Origin: Glebionis coronaria
Lineage: Eukaryota; Streptophyta; Magnoliopsida; Asterales; Asteraceae
DNA: 64,000 nucleotides
Assembly (NCBI GenBank): GCA_025667525.1
Contig: CM046878.1
Coordinates: 82,852,196-82,916,195 of the forward strand
Direction of reading: 5' to 3'
The position numbers and the translations under genes are program-made. How positions within the stretch are numbered: the stretch's first letter is position 1; every line of letters begins with the position of its first letter. The notes beneath the pieces were generated by a model, which was not told the DNA's origin, did no database searches, and saw only the letters and a program-made list of their open reading frames with translations. Positions 1-10,961 of the stretch are shown piece by piece.

Positions 1-1875
1 TATGACAAAAAACCGAAAGTTTTGTCCTCCTATGATTGGGGCGGGGCCCCACACATCCGAGTGAATCAAAGAAAAAGGTAGGTCAACCCTAGTATTATTT
101 GGTTTAAATGTTTTTCGGTGACTCTTGGCTAACACACAAGTATCACAATGTGACTTACAATTCGAGGGAAAAATGTTTGGAAATAACATATGTAAATAAC
201 CGGTGGACGGGTGTCCGAGTCTCCTATGCCATAACCACGCCTCTCGTTCTTTTGTTCCATGAGACAATAGTACAGTTCCATTTTGAGCTACCTCATCCAC
301 ATAATACAACCCTTGTCTTTCAGTGCCACGCCCAATTATCGCTCCCGTCCTGATATCCTGTAAAATACAAAAAGTAGGTTGCATAAGGACCGAGCAATTC
401 AACTCTTTTGTTACATGACTTATCGACAAGAGTTTATGAGATAATGTTGGAACATAAAGACAATTAGAGAGTTTAAGTGTCGGTGAGATTTCAATAGTTC
501 CACCGTTCTCTACGTTTATTTTTTCTCCATTTGCGGTTTGAATGTATGATTTTGTTGGTTTGGTGGACACAGAAAAATCAGAAAAATCATATGTCATGGT
601 GTCGGTGGCTCCGCAATCAAAAATCCACGACTGCTCATGTTTTAATTTATTTCTTTGAGCCATATTTGCATAACTGTAAACATGAGGAGCCTGTTTGCAG
701 TGCTTAAAGCTTTGTTGTTCTACAAAAGAATGAGAATCAGAAACATAAATGGATTTTTGTGGAGGTATCGAGAAACCTTCTCTCTCACCCCATATACCTG
801 TTTCCACCATGAATGCTTCATCTCCCTCATCACGTGTCGCCGCTACGACACCGCCAAAGCCGGTCGCATTTTTCCGATTGCTTTCATTATTAACGATAGG
901 AGCCTTCCCTTTTTCTGATCCGAGACCTTTGTTGCCCTTCTTATGGCCATCATTCCACCATTCAGGGTAGCCAACAAGCTCGAAACACTGCTCTTCGGTA
1001 TGTCTCGTCTTACCGCAATTGCCACATTTTAGGTTTGTTTTGTCCTCTTTGATTGTTGGTCCATTCTTTCTCCCCCCTGAGTGGCGATACCCTTTGGTGG
1101 CGAGACCAACACCTTCAGCTTGAGTGACAGCAAGCCCTGCTGCTATTCCCTGTGACTCATGGTTAGTTGCTCCTAGAATGCTTTGGTGAGCGGCTTCCTT
1201 GCGAACAGTAGCATAAGCTGCTTCCGCGGAAGGTAATGATTCCGATCGAAGAATCTCTCTTTTGATTGATTCATATTTTCGATCAAGGGCATTCAAGAAT
1301 TGAAAAAGTTTTTGTTCGGACCTTATTTTTGCATAAGCCTTAATATCATCCGGGCATTTCATAGGGTTGGGATCGATCCTGTCGATTTCTCCCCACACGC
1401 CTTGGAGTGTAATCCAAAGCTCTTCGAGAGGGCTGTCATTTTGCTTGATGTCATTGGCCTTGACATGGAGGTTAAAGGTTTGGAGCTTGTCTCTCCCACT
1501 ACTGTAGGTAACTACCAAGGCATCCCATAGCATTTTTGCAGTTGGATACTCGGTTAGGTTTCCTGCTATAGTAGGTTCAATATTTTGAATTAGCCATGAA
1601 AACACGATCAGATCTTCTTGTTCCCATTGCTCGTAAGATTCGTTGTCTTGGCTTGGAGGATCAGAGGTCAAATGAGATAACAGGGACTTGGATTTTCCGC
1701 CAATGGCAACTCGAATCATTCGAGTCCATAAAGCATAATTCTGGTTATTGAGTTTGAGGTTTATTTGAAGGTTATCTGAAAGTTTTGGAGTATGGGTTTG
1801 AGGATTTATGCCATTCTTTAAGAGATTGACAAGTTGTAATGATAAACTGGTTTCTGAGTCGTCGTCTCCTGGCAT
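1..1875 (-). CDS. Copia Gag-Pol polyprotein, N-terminal 625 residues (partial)
   Basis: Start ATG is at 1875-1873 and I find no stop codon through base 1, so this is the first 625 codons of a longer frame. The N-terminal gag part contains the phrase ALWTRMIRVAIGGKSK, followed by a CCHC zinc knuckle (CGNCGKTRHTEEQC) that binds RNA. The aspartic-protease core is FDCGATDTMT. A GAG-pre-integrase segment follows (WLWHRRLGHP, then CDTCVLAKSHRK), and the integrase core opens with HSDVWGPAPIIGG. Codon-by-codon alignment with the element at 26345-30830 shows the same domain order. Unlike that copy, this one has neither the gag frameshift nor the stop after the protease, so it may be intact. Whether the rest of pol is intact cannot be seen. 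Confidence 0.88.
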   Translation of the reverse strand, partial: MPGDDDSETSLSLQLVNLLKNGINPQTHTPKLSDNLQINLKLNNQNYALWTRMIRVAIGGKSKSLLSHLTSDPPSQDNESYEQWEQEDLIVFSWLIQNIEPTIAGNLTEYPTAKMLWDALVVTYSSGRDKLQTFNLHVKANDIKQNDSPLEELWITLQGVWGEIDRIDPNPMKCPDDIKAYAKIRSEQKLFQFLNALDRKYESIKREILRSESLPSAEAAYATVRKEAAHQSILGATNHESQGIAAGLAVTQAEGVGLATKGYRHSGGRKNGPTIKEDKTNLKCGNCGKTRHTEEQCFELVGYPEWWNDGHKKGNKGLGSEKGKAPIVNNESNRKNATGFGGVVAATRDEGDEAFMVETGIWGEREGFSIPPQKSIYVSDSHSFVEQQSFKHCKQAPHVYSYANMAQRNKLKHEQSWIFDCGATDTMTYDFSDFSVSTKPTKSYIQTANGEKINVENGGTIEISPTLKLSNCLYVPTLSHKLLSISHVTKELNCSVLMQPTFCILQDIRTGAIIGRGTERQGLYYVDEVAQNGTVLLSHGTKEREAWLWHRRLGHPSTGYLHMLFPNIFPSNCKSHCDTCVLAKSHRKTFKPNNTRVDLPFSLIHSDVWGPAPIIGGQNFRFFVI

Positions 1876-1892
1876 GGCGACTTAGTTGGGAT

Positions 1893-1897
<5 letters not shown>

Positions 1898-1924
<27 letters not shown>
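1898..1924. repeat. Homopolymer T run in Copia-1 leader
   Basis: An uninterrupted run of about 26-27 T on the plus strand (A on the sense strand of the element) lies between the primer-binding site and the gag start. Its length is prone to sequencing error. Confidence 0.8.
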
Positions 1925-1955
1925 GTGGTTTACGAGGTAGATGATGAGCACACCT

Positions 1956-1967
1956 GCTCTGATACCA
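1956..1967 (-). other. Primer-binding site of Copia-1
   Basis: The minus strand reads TGGTATCAGAGC, the classic complement of the 3' end of plant initiator methionine tRNA. It lies directly against the LTR edge and primes minus-strand DNA synthesis in copia elements. The identical 12-mer occurs in Copia-2 at 30900-30911. Confidence 0.9.
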
Positions 1968-2170
1968 TGTTAAATCATGGAAATGATAAAGAATTGTTTT
2001 TTGTATTTTCGTATTTGATACTTTACAATAAGAGGGAACCACAATTTATACACAATTACAGTTGATCTAAATATAGAAAAAGAAATCATTGGTTGGCTGT
2101 CATGAAGAGAAAATATATGATTTCCTAATCATACGGGTGATGATTGATTGACCACCAATCTTGCTAATCA
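1968..2170 (-). repeat. 5' LTR of Copia-1
   Basis: The inner edge is fixed by the primer-binding site: the plus strand starts TGTTAAATCATGG at 1968. The outer edge at 2170 is inferred, because the minus strand from there (TGATTAGCAAGATTGG) resembles the start of the Copia-2 LTR (TGTTAACAAGAATAGG) and gives TG...CA ends. Only one LTR is in the window, so the outer edge cannot be confirmed. Confidence 0.6.
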
Positions 2171-3144
2171 CTTTGACCATTCCTTTCTAACGCTCGTATA
2201 TATAAATAACTATATATGAAAGTTGCGTTTCATTTTAATTGAACTGTAGATTTCGACAATATATAACAGGCTACTTAATTGTGTATATTCGTTTTAATAG
2301 CAGGTCGTATCTCTTGATACTAGAGATAGGTTAGTGATAAATTTACTTGTAGCAACAACTAAAATACTGGAACTGTTTTTAAAGAAGCATCCATTTGCAG
2401 ATGCATCAAGTTTTCTTTAGCACTTTAGATATTCGAAACTGCTTATTCAAGTTATTACTAAAAAAACATCCTTCGGTTTGTGTATCTTATAAATTTGGAA
2501 CTTCTATTGCGAAAGTGGATACATATTGACGAGGGAGAACTATAAGGCTCGATGAAACTGATCGAAGGACTCTCTGACTAAACGCCTTCAAAGCTGTACA
2601 TGTACGTACATGTTTATCTGGTATTCTTGCTTTTCATCTTTTTTACAAATAACATGAAATTGTGAAGAAGGAAAATTGTAGATTAAGTAGGCTTCGGGTC
2701 AATATAATACAGTATATGTTAAACAACCTCAATTTGCCAAAGAATTTGAAGATTTTCTTTATTTTCATGTTCCTCTACGTGTCAAAGTTAATTTTGATGC
2801 GAACTGGCCTCAATATATAGCCACCTTACTTACATTGATCGTATCTTTTTCACAAACTAGTTTCACGACTCCGAGGGCCAAGGTGTACTCCATGGAAAAG
2901 GGTACTCCTGGGCCTTGCTTATACATTTTACAGTTACAAAACTAAGTGATCAGTATATAGGGAAGCACTTAACACATGCACTTATTCTGCGGGTCGGTTC
3001 ACAAAAATATATATTATGAGGATGACGTTGTTTCGTGGCCAATGGGTATACTTCAAAGATTAACGAAAGACTCCAATTAATCCACAAAGGTGAACGACAG
3101 TGCCGTGACTATGAAAACTCTATGTGGATTTGATCAAAGGAAAC
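2171..3144. other. Intergenic sequence between Copia-1 and CopH
   Basis: About 1 kb of AT-rich sequence. I see no convincing gene, tandem repeat or transposon end in it. It may include remnants of older insertions. Confidence 0.6.
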
Positions 3145-3204
3145 TTACCTGTTGAATACTCTATTTATAGGGCCTAATCGACTAATTCCTAGACATGGAA
3201 ACTA

Positions 3205-5214
3205 TCATAAACTAAAAATTTTCACCTTAGTGACAAGACTTGGAACCACCTTTGTAAACGCGTCAGCTGCATTATCTTCCGTGCCTATCTTCGCCACTTC
3301 AATCTCTTTAGATTATATGATCTCCCTGATGAAGTGATACCTCACGTTGATATGATTCGTCCTTTCATGAAACATTTTATTTCTTGAGAGATGAATTGCA
3401 CCTTGATTATCACAATTCACAACCACTAACCTTAGGTTTATTCCCAGTTCAATTAGTAGACCTTTAAGCCAAATGCTTTCCTTAACAACTTTCGTAAGCG
3501 CCATATACTCCGCCTCTGTAGTAGACAATGCAACAACATGCAGCAGAGTTGCTTTCCAGCTCACAACACAACCATGTACCATAAACACATACCCGATTAT
3601 CGACCTACCCTTGTCAGGGTCTTTAGCATAATCGCTATCCACGAAACCGTCAACATCCACGTGCTTCCCTTAATCTCTACCATACACTAGTCCTACATCA
3701 GCAGTGCCCTTCAAGTACTTCAAAATCCACTTCACCGCTTCTTAGTGATTTTTACCCGGATTCTTCAAATACCTGCTCACAATGCTAACAACGTACGCAA
3801 TATCTGGTCTAGTGCAAACCATCAAGTACATTAAACTACCTACAACATTCGCATATGGGACCTTACTCATTCTTTCCACATCCCAGTCACTCGACGGACA
3901 ATCCTTCAAAGATACCTTGAAGTGTGCTCCCAATGGCATAGAGACCGACTTGCCATTATCCACTCTGTTGTTATTCATAATTTTCTGCTCATATCCCGAC
4001 TGAGACACCTTTAGGGTCTGGTTACCCCTATCCCTCATAATCTCCATAACAAGTATCTTCCTAGCTGGACCAAGTTCCTTCATATCAAACTCTTTCCGCA
4101 GCAGTCCCTTGGTATATTCGATCTCAGACTTGCTTTTACAAACAATCAACATATCATCTACATACAACAGTAGATATATGTACATACCTGGTGCAAACTC
4201 CTCGAAGTAAACACAGCTTTCATAGCTGCTACGGCTAAACCCATTGCTGACCATATACACATCAAACCGTTTGTACCACTGCGTTGGAGACTGCTTAAGA
4301 CCATAAAGAGATTTCTTCAACAAACATACCTTGTTTCCAGTTCCTTCTTCAAAACCAAGCAGCTGCCTCATATAAATGGTTTCTTCAAGATTACCATGCA
4401 AAAACGCCGTCTTCACATCAAGTTGTTCCAACTCGTAATCTTCACAAGTAGTTAATGAGAGAATCACCCTAATAGATGTACGTCGAACCACGGGTGAGAA
4501 TACCTCATTGTAGTCAATCCCTTCTCGTTGTGTAAACCCCCGAGCTACCAGCCTTGCTTTGTACCTTGGTTTCTGAACGCCTTCAATCCCTTCCTTAATC
4601 TTATACAACCACTTGCAGCTTACTATCTTCTGACCATGTGGTTGATTGACCAGCTCCCAAGTATGATTCTTCTTTAAAGAACTCATTTCTTCCTCTATAA
4701 CACGAACCCACTCATCCCTTTCAGATGAATTAATCGCCTCATGGAATGTGATTGGTTCATGTGTATCTTCTTCCTTAGCAATAGCAAACGCATAAGCCGT
4801 AATATCATATTCTTCCCTAGACCCTGATGGTCTAGACAATGATACATTACCTTCATTCCTATACCTTGCAGGTATAGTAGTTGTTCTCTTAGCTCTATCA
4901 CGCACCAGAACATAGTTGTCCAGATTTTGTTGTTGAGGCATTGCATCTACTGCATCTTCAACTTGATCCTCATATTCATTCCCTGGATTAACCCCAGTAT
5001 GAGGATCCACAGTTGGTTCGACCCGACTGCCTTGAAGTTCCACCTCAAACTTAATTTCCTTCCCAGAATCTGCAGCACCAACACCCTTGAGAGTATCCTT
5101 ATACATAAGGCTCTCATTAAAGATCACATCCCTGCTTATGATTATCTTCGGTTTAACGTCATCCAACTTCGATAATATGTATCCCTTCACACCCTCAGGA
5201 TACCCCAGAAATAT
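3205..5214 (-). pseudogene. CopH pol, C-terminal part: reverse transcriptase and RNase H (broken)
   Basis: Minus-strand frame from LGYPEGVKGYI through the reverse transcriptase (ARLVARGFTQREGIDYNEVF, then catalytic YVDDM near 4165) to RNase H (DGFVDSDYAKD, then LSTTEAEYMAL) and a degenerate end near 3205. One frame runs throughout but is broken by at least three in-frame stops. These lie at about 3740 (after PGKNH), about 3670 (after VYGRD, where a glutamine codon is expected) and about 3313 (after FIREII, where glutamate is expected). The upstream end is cut at 5214 by the AATAT duplication of the inserted Athila-like element. The rest of the integrase is at 12826-13301. It is inactive. Confidence 0.88.
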
Positions 5215-7025
5215 TAATAACGGGTTTTAGCCAAGTATCAAAATAATATCGTTCCAATCTTTTCGAATTGATTATTGGTAGAAAGTGCGACTCAATTGTT
5301 CTTGGTGGAAATGAAAATGATTTGGTTATCTATTACTAAGTAAAATGAAAATGTAAATTGCGATAAGTAAAAGGAATGCAAAAGGAATGCAAAAGGAATG
5401 TAAAAAGGAATGCTGAAAGGAATGCTAAAAGGAATGCTGAAAGGAATGCTAAAAGGAATGCTGAAAGGAATGTAAAAGGAATGCTGAAAGGAATGCTAAA
5501 AGGAATGTAAAAGGAATGCAAAAGGAATGCTAAAAGGAATGCTGAAAGGAATGTAAAAGGAATGTAAAAGGAATGCAAAAGGAATGCTAAAAGGAATGCT
5601 GAAAGGAATGCTAAAAGGAATGCTGAAAGGAATGTAAAAGGAATGCTAAAAGGAATGCTAAAAGGAATGTAAAAGGAATGCAAAAGGAATGCTAAAAGGA
5701 ATGCTGAAAGGAATGCTGAAAGGAATATAAAAAGGAATGCTGAAAGGAATCCTGAAAGGAATGCTAAAAGGAATGCTGAAAGGAATGCTAAAAGAAATGC
5801 TGAAAGGAATGCTAAAAGGAATGTAAAAGGAATGCAAAAGGAATGCTAAAAGGAATGCTAAAAGGAATGTAAAAGGAATGCTGAAAGGAATGCTAAAAGG
5901 AATGCTGAAAGGAATGCTAAAATGAATGCTGAAAGGAATGTAAAACCCTTTTCCAATCAAGATGATCGGAATGTAAAAGGAATGTATAAAAGGAATGTAA
6001 AACCCTTTTCCAATCAAGATGACCGGGATGAAAAAAGAATGTATAAAATGAGCTAAATCTAATAAGCTATTAATCAAATAAGCACACGCCTAAAAACCTA
6101 ATCAAAACACGTTTAAGAAAAGCTAATAAGCTAGAATTTAAAGACTTTTAAAAACACAAAATAAGCAAACTTAATAAGATAAACATTAAAAGGATAAAAC
6201 CTTTTTTAAGAAAAGCTAGAAAAAACAAATAAGCTAAACACAAAATAAGCTAATAAGATTGTCAAACTTATAGCTTATTCCGTAAGAAAACTTAAGGATT
6301 GATAAAAAGATAATCTTTTTGATCAATCAAACATCAAGATTAAACAAAAAAAAAGCATAAAAATTTCGGATTAAAAATATATAAAAAATAAGAAAGGTAG
6401 AATAAGATTAAGATTAAAAGAAGAATTAAGCTATCAAAAGTAAAGATTTGATTAAAAACAAGAAAGGAAGATAAAAGATTAAGATCCTAGTGAGAGAAAC
6501 TGTCACTTTCTCTCTCGAAAATTACCTACTCCTAAACTAATCTAACTACTCCTAAATGACTAACACCCTTTCATGTGGTGAAATGAAGGGTATTTATAGA
6601 AAAGGAGGGGATGCTTGTGTTGCTCTTTTCTTTCTTTCTTTCTTCACGTCTTTTTGTCTTTTAAGTTCTTCGACTTTGTCTCGGGATTAATTTAAACTCG
6701 TCTTATAATTTCTTCATTTATTAGACTTGAGTTCTTCGGCTTAATTAAACTTCTGTCTTTAGACTTGTTCTTCGATAAATCTTCAGAATAGGCCTTGGAC
6801 TTCCGTTCTTTTTGCACTCTTGATCTTTTGACTTCGTCTTTTGTCTTTTTCTTCGATAAAAGCCCGTGAAAGCCCGTGTTTTCCTCCCTTTTCACGTTTT
6901 GGTCCTAAATCACAACAAAAACACAAACCACGCATAATTCTGAAATTTATGACATAAAATACACGTTTTGGCTTGGTTATTATTGTAATTAAGTGGTAAA
7001 AGGATGGGTGTTTTCACACCTATCA
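5215..7025 (-). repeat. 3' LTR of the non-autonomous Athila-like element
   Basis: A 1.8-kb LTR whose counterpart is 10962-12825. The two copies align along their length, with point differences and a different length of the internal GGAATG array. In minus orientation the start is at 7025 (TGATAGGTG) and the end at 5215 (GTTATTA). Confidence 0.88.
5370..5945 (-). repeat. GGAATG-core minisatellite inside the LTR
   Basis: About 50 imperfect copies of a 10-12 bp unit (GGAATGCTAAAA / GGAATGCTGAAA / GGAATGTAAAA on the plus strand). Because unit lengths are mixed, several frames stay open and give false repetitive ORFs (SIPFSIPF, AFLLAFLSAF). The same array is in the other LTR at 11117-11752 with a different copy number, as expected from slippage. 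Confidence 0.92.
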
Positions 7026-7042
7026 AATCCCCTACACTTGAC
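7026..7042 (-). other. Polypurine tract of the non-autonomous Athila-like element
   Basis: The minus strand reads GTCAAGTGTAGGGGATT directly against the 3' LTR. This is the position and base composition expected of the primer for plus-strand synthesis. Confidence 0.7.
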
Positions 7043-9078
7043 CATTGCAATGTCCTCATGCAATGCATTAGTTAGAAAGCAAGTTTTACATTTTCCATCA
7101 TAATCAATCCATATTGGCCTTTATTAAAATGATAGAAAAATTCAAAAATAAGAAAACAAGTAAAGAGATCAAAAACTTACCTTAGGGTTTTGGAAATGTC
7201 ATGAATGATTATCACCCTCAAGTTTCACGTTCTCCAAACCAAGCTTAAAAACAAGATCATTGTTATTATAAGTTAACAAACTAACATGAACTCATGTGGG
7301 CCAATTATTTACTTAGACTCCCTTATTCCTAGGTGTATCTCTTACATTTTATTTTTGTCTTGAATGATCACGAGGATGCATTGTTGACTTATTTCGATAG
7401 TTATTTAGGCTGAAAATAAAGTGAGACGATTTAATCAATAGTTAGCTAAAGGACAAAATCTTTTAAAACTGCTTCTCGGGACCTCTTAAAGTTCATATCT
7501 TGGCATAACTCGCTTCACGATTTGAGACCTTTCTCGGACCGATATTTGGCAGCGACTTCATACTTCAAATCTTGAGAGACGTTCTTGAAATTATGGTCTT
7601 CTCTTCATAATAGAAATTTCTTCACTTGAAGTTTTTGAGAGATTCTTCATACTTGGACCACGACTTCTTCATTTTTCTCCAATCTCTATTTTGGACTTTG
7701 ATATACAACGATCCGCCTCCTTTTAGGACTTGGATCTATTTATCCTCATACCTTGTTAGGGCCTTTTTGGATAGACTTCTCCATGATATTTTGGGGAGTT
7801 TTTGCTTTTCGTCGTATGTCTCGATCCATCATATTGATTTTTGATAAATGATTCTTCACATCACTTTAGATCTTTAGCAACAAAATGTAGCCCTCATGCC
7901 TTGTTAGGGCCTTTTCAGACTCGCCAATCTTCGCATCCCGCTTCAATAAGTTATGCCTTGGCTATGAACTCTAATTAATACCGAGCAACTTTTAAACGAT
8001 CTTGGGCTAGAAGCTAAGTAACTTTTCAAATCGTACAACCTTATTTATTGCAATTAAATTTATTAACAAGCGATGGGAGAAAAAGATCATATTCAACTCA
8101 CATAAATTCATGAAAGAGTACCAAACTTATAATTGACTCTATCATCTCTCGTTCTCCACAGTTTAAAATCTTAAAGAATAAGACTCGTGGATGCTTAGCC
8201 AATTAAATCCAAGTTTTGGGTTTTCGAGTCATCTATAGGATCTTGCAAAATCTTAGACTTATTCAAGTTTAGAATTCGCATTTTAAAGTTCCCTTGATAA
8301 ACAACTCTCTAGGATCAATTATAGGAACTTGCGAAAAGTTCTTGTTCTTAACCCGTGAGAGTTAAGAATTTCGCGTTTTAAAGCTCCCTATATAAAAGTT
8401 AGCAAAACTTGACTTAAACACGTTAAGGATTCTAGCTAGAGTAAACTTAGATAAGTAAACTAGGGTTGAGTCAAAATATTCACAACTTTGAAAAATTAAA
8501 ACCACTTTATTGAAAATTTATTTTAGCAAGGAAAGTAAATAATGATAACAAAAGGAAAATACTACTAAACTACTAGGCCAAAATAGATTAAAAATTTTGA
8601 AAAATGTCGAAAAATCAATTTTCTGGTTAAAACGAGGACAAATACAAGGAAAAGCCCACTTAACTTCGATAGAAGTCCCCCCTACACTTAATATAAACAT
8701 TGTCCTCAATGTTTAAGCATGTGGGAGTAAACTCCTCTACACTTAGGACATTGTGCACGTTGTTTAAATCTTGCTAAGGAAGAGACAACTAAAGTGATTC
8801 CTATTTTAATATTAAATAAATATAAAATAGTAAATCAAAAGAGTTTAGGATAGAACCGAGAAGACGGGTACACGGAATCACGGGTCGTCAAAATTCATCA
8901 AGAATGGATTTTTGAAAGCTCTAATCCCTGCACATGATAAGAAAGAAGACAACAAACACATACAAGGGTCTCCCCTACACTTATTATAAAAACAGATAAA
9001 GATAGATAGATAATAGGGTTGTCTCCCAAGAAGCGCTTGGCTTTGTTAACCGAGTCGCGAGCCTGACTCGTCCCCGAA
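7043..9078 (-). other. Long non-coding 3' interior of the non-autonomous Athila-like element
   Basis: About 2 kb between the ORF stop and the purine tract. No sustained reading frame on either strand and no similarity to pol domains is visible. Several stretches such as CCCCTACACTTA with ACATTGTCCTCAATG (near 8680) and CCCCTACACTTATT (near 8970) resemble the terminal purine-tract region, suggesting repeated purine-tract-like segments. Confidence 0.6.
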
Positions 9079-10284
9079 TTAAATGGTCCATGGGGAAGCC
9101 TCAAATGTAATACCGGGATCAAAGACCTTGTCCTCGTTCCCGGAGGACATTAATAAAGGAGAGGCAGGAGGATAAGTCTTGAATGGGAGAAAAGTCCGCT
9201 CAACATACGAGAAGTATGTGAGGTCATGATCCACGTGAGGTAGGGTGGGTAAAATAAGCAAATTTTCATCCCCCAAAGACAATTGATGCTCAAAAAGCGG
9301 CAAAGCCGTAAAGGTGTCAATCATGGAATGGTCAATGTTACCTCCTGGGTCAAAGCACTCATCCTCCGTATTGGTGTTAAAAGGAGTGGATGAAAGGTGC
9401 TCGGGAGGGGGACCTGGGACAATACCTTCCTGCAGCAAATTATCAAAAATAATTTCCCCCTCCGTGTCATCATCATCAATACCCGGAGGCATTGAGTGAA
9501 TGTCGATTTCCTCCATAGCTGTATCATTATTCTCAACTGAAGTAATAGACGGAGGTGAAGATTCTTTAATAGGAGCAGAATTCAACGCTTCAATCTTAGC
9601 AATAAGAAGATGAACTTTCAGTAATTTGTCGCGAAGAATAACGTCTTCCACCTCATCTAAAAGACCAAGTTCAGGGGTGAACTTCTCATAAGTCGGAGAG
9701 AATAAATCAACATCGCCTTCATCGCCCGGAGGAGAAGGAGAAATTTCAAAAGTGAAATTCTCATAGCATGGAGAAAAATCATCATCATTAAGAGCGACCT
9801 CTTCCGTAAGCTCCTCAAAATTCGATGCATCACAAACCTCATCAAAGAATTTATCAAGACCAAAATCACTAATCTCACTCAATGTATCACAATCCTTAGG
9901 CGCATTAGGGATATCAAGAGTAGGAGTAGTAATCTCAGAAGATGGGTTGAGATTGTAGATATCATCCTCGTCATCATTATCATAATAGACTGGACCATTC
10001 CAGTTAGGAGTGATATAGTCCACTAACTCCTCCTTGATAACCTCCACATCTTTAAGAAGCTCATGAAGTAATTTCTGTTGATCATCTCCCTGAGTATGTT
10101 CAATTAAACCCATTCTATCCCACGTTGTAAGTAAACATTTTGGTGTAGAAAAGAAGGGAAAACGACCAAATTGGCTCAAAAAGGTGTAGGTGGATTTCAA
10201 GATTTGGTCACCATAAAGCAAACGTTGCCTTTCCTGATGCAAGTCAGCTCGGAGTTGAGCTAAACTTTCAAGAATGTCATTCAA
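9079..10284 (-). CDS. Acidic 401-residue ORF of the non-autonomous Athila-like element
   Basis: Open frame of 401 residues starting MNDILESLAQLRADLHQERQR. The first 70 residues look helical with a basic/hydrophobic mix. The rest is strongly acidic and low complexity (YYDNDDEDDIYNLN, IDDDDTEGEIIFDN), with repeats of the pattern DDFSPCYENFTFEISP / DLFSPTYEKFTPELG, and a Pro-rich tail. There is no protease or polymerase motif. The frame continues upstream through one TAA stop into the Cys-rich ORF at 10294-10554, so the two may once have been a single protein. Function is unknown; a Gag-like or RNA-chaperone role is only a guess. It occupies the gag position, right after the primer site and leader. 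Confidence 0.65.
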   Translation of the reverse strand: MNDILESLAQLRADLHQERQRLLYGDQILKSTYTFLSQFGRFPFFSTPKCLLTTWDRMGLIEHTQGDDQQKLLHELLKDVEVIKEELVDYITPNWNGPVYYDNDDEDDIYNLNPSSEITTPTLDIPNAPKDCDTLSEISDFGLDKFFDEVCDASNFEELTEEVALNDDDFSPCYENFTFEISPSPPGDEGDVDLFSPTYEKFTPELGLLDEVEDVILRDKLLKVHLLIAKIEALNSAPIKESSPPSITSVENNDTAMEEIDIHSMPPGIDDDDTEGEIIFDNLLQEGIVPGPPPEHLSSTPFNTNTEDECFDPGGNIDHSMIDTFTALPLFEHQLSLGDENLLILPTLPHVDHDLTYFSYVERTFLPFKTYPPASPLLMSSGNEDKVFDPGITFEASPWTI

Positions 10285-10293
10285 AGTAGTGAG

Positions 10294-10664
10294 TTATTGG
10301 TCAAGACTAATTCCCTGAGAGGATTCATGATTGAGGGTGTGATGTGAGGGCTCAAAGTTATACAAACCGGAATCATAGCACGGAATTGGCTCAAAGATAT
10401 TCATCGGTTGACAAGAAGAAGCATCGTGAGGGCCCCCACAAATATTGCACCACGGGTATGGAGAAAAACCTGGTGCATTGTTAGGATAAGGATTGTCATA
10501 TACGGGAGAGGGTGAGAAATTATTGTAAGAGAAGAAGTATTGCAAAATGGACAAAATCCAAATTGTGTATCTTCAATATCAGAGCCACACCGCTCACAAG
10601 TACACCATTGACATGTTTGATAACCATGCCATGGTCTCCCACACCGTACGCAAGACGAATCCAT
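10294..10664 (-). pseudogene. Cys-rich multi-zinc-motif ORF, frameshifted, upstream of the acidic ORF
   Basis: Two overlapping frames read as one protein if a single frameshift near 10510-10540 is assumed. The first (ATG at 10664) begins MDSSCVRCGRPWHGYQTC, a CX2CX4HX4C zinc knuckle. CTCERCGSDIEDTQFGFC and PFC follow, a CX2C...CX2C ribbon-like pair. The second frame (from 10554) holds CNICGGPHDASSC, a CX2CX3HX4C motif matching [13 protein letters not shown] in the Gag of the Athila-like element at 59317. The frame ends at TAA (10294) 3 bp-in-phase with the acidic ORF. Similar Cys-rich proteins are, from memory, common in Anthemideae retroelement annotations. Whether the frameshift is real or a recoding site is unknown. 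Confidence 0.6.
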
Positions 10665-10941
10665 GAAGAATTAAAATTAGAGGGGTTGAGAAAAAGAATT
10701 AAACACAATAGAGGGTTAAGAGGAATATTTTTGGTTGCAAAACTTAGAAAAGAAATGCATTTTATGGTTTTTTTTTAAATGTTTTTGGGATTTTTAAAAT
10801 TTTTTATTAAAAAAAAAATTTTAATTTTTTTTTTGGAAACTTTTTTTTTTTTAAAATTTGACAAGAAAAATAACGTTCAAAAGTGAAGGGATCCCAAAAT
10901 CCAACGCGTCTCTCACAATAAACCGTTAATCTTCACGAAAA

Positions 10942-10959
10942 GAGCCGGCAACGGCGCCA
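10942..10959 (-). other. Primer-binding site of the non-autonomous Athila-like element
   Basis: The minus strand reads TGGCGCCGTTGCCGGCTC, two bases inside the 5' LTR. This is the Athila-type primer site; the Athila-like element at 59103 has TGGCGCCGCTGCCGG in the same place. Confidence 0.85.
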
Positions 10960-10961
10960 TT

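Larger units (their letters stand above)
1..2170 (-). mobile_element. Ty1/copia LTR retrotransposon, 5' half (Copia-1)
   Basis: The minus strand reads, in order, an LTR, a methionine-tRNA primer-binding site, a short leader with a long homopolymer-A run, and an open gag-protease-integrase frame that leaves the window at base 1. The encoded protein is clearly homologous to that of the complete copia element at 26106-31155 but is a different, uninterrupted copy. The 3' LTR lies outside the window, so insertion age and target-site duplication cannot be judged. Confidence 0.88.

Noticed and set aside
1818..2042. Minus-strand 74-residue ORF with a poly-Lys run
   Set aside because: Spans LTR, primer site and the homopolymer run; out of frame with gag.
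5336..6077. Long minus-strand ORFs with IPFSIPF/AFLLAFLS repeats (also 11083-11767)
   Set aside because: Translation of the GGAATG minisatellite. Several frames are open because the repeat lacks stops; no gene context.
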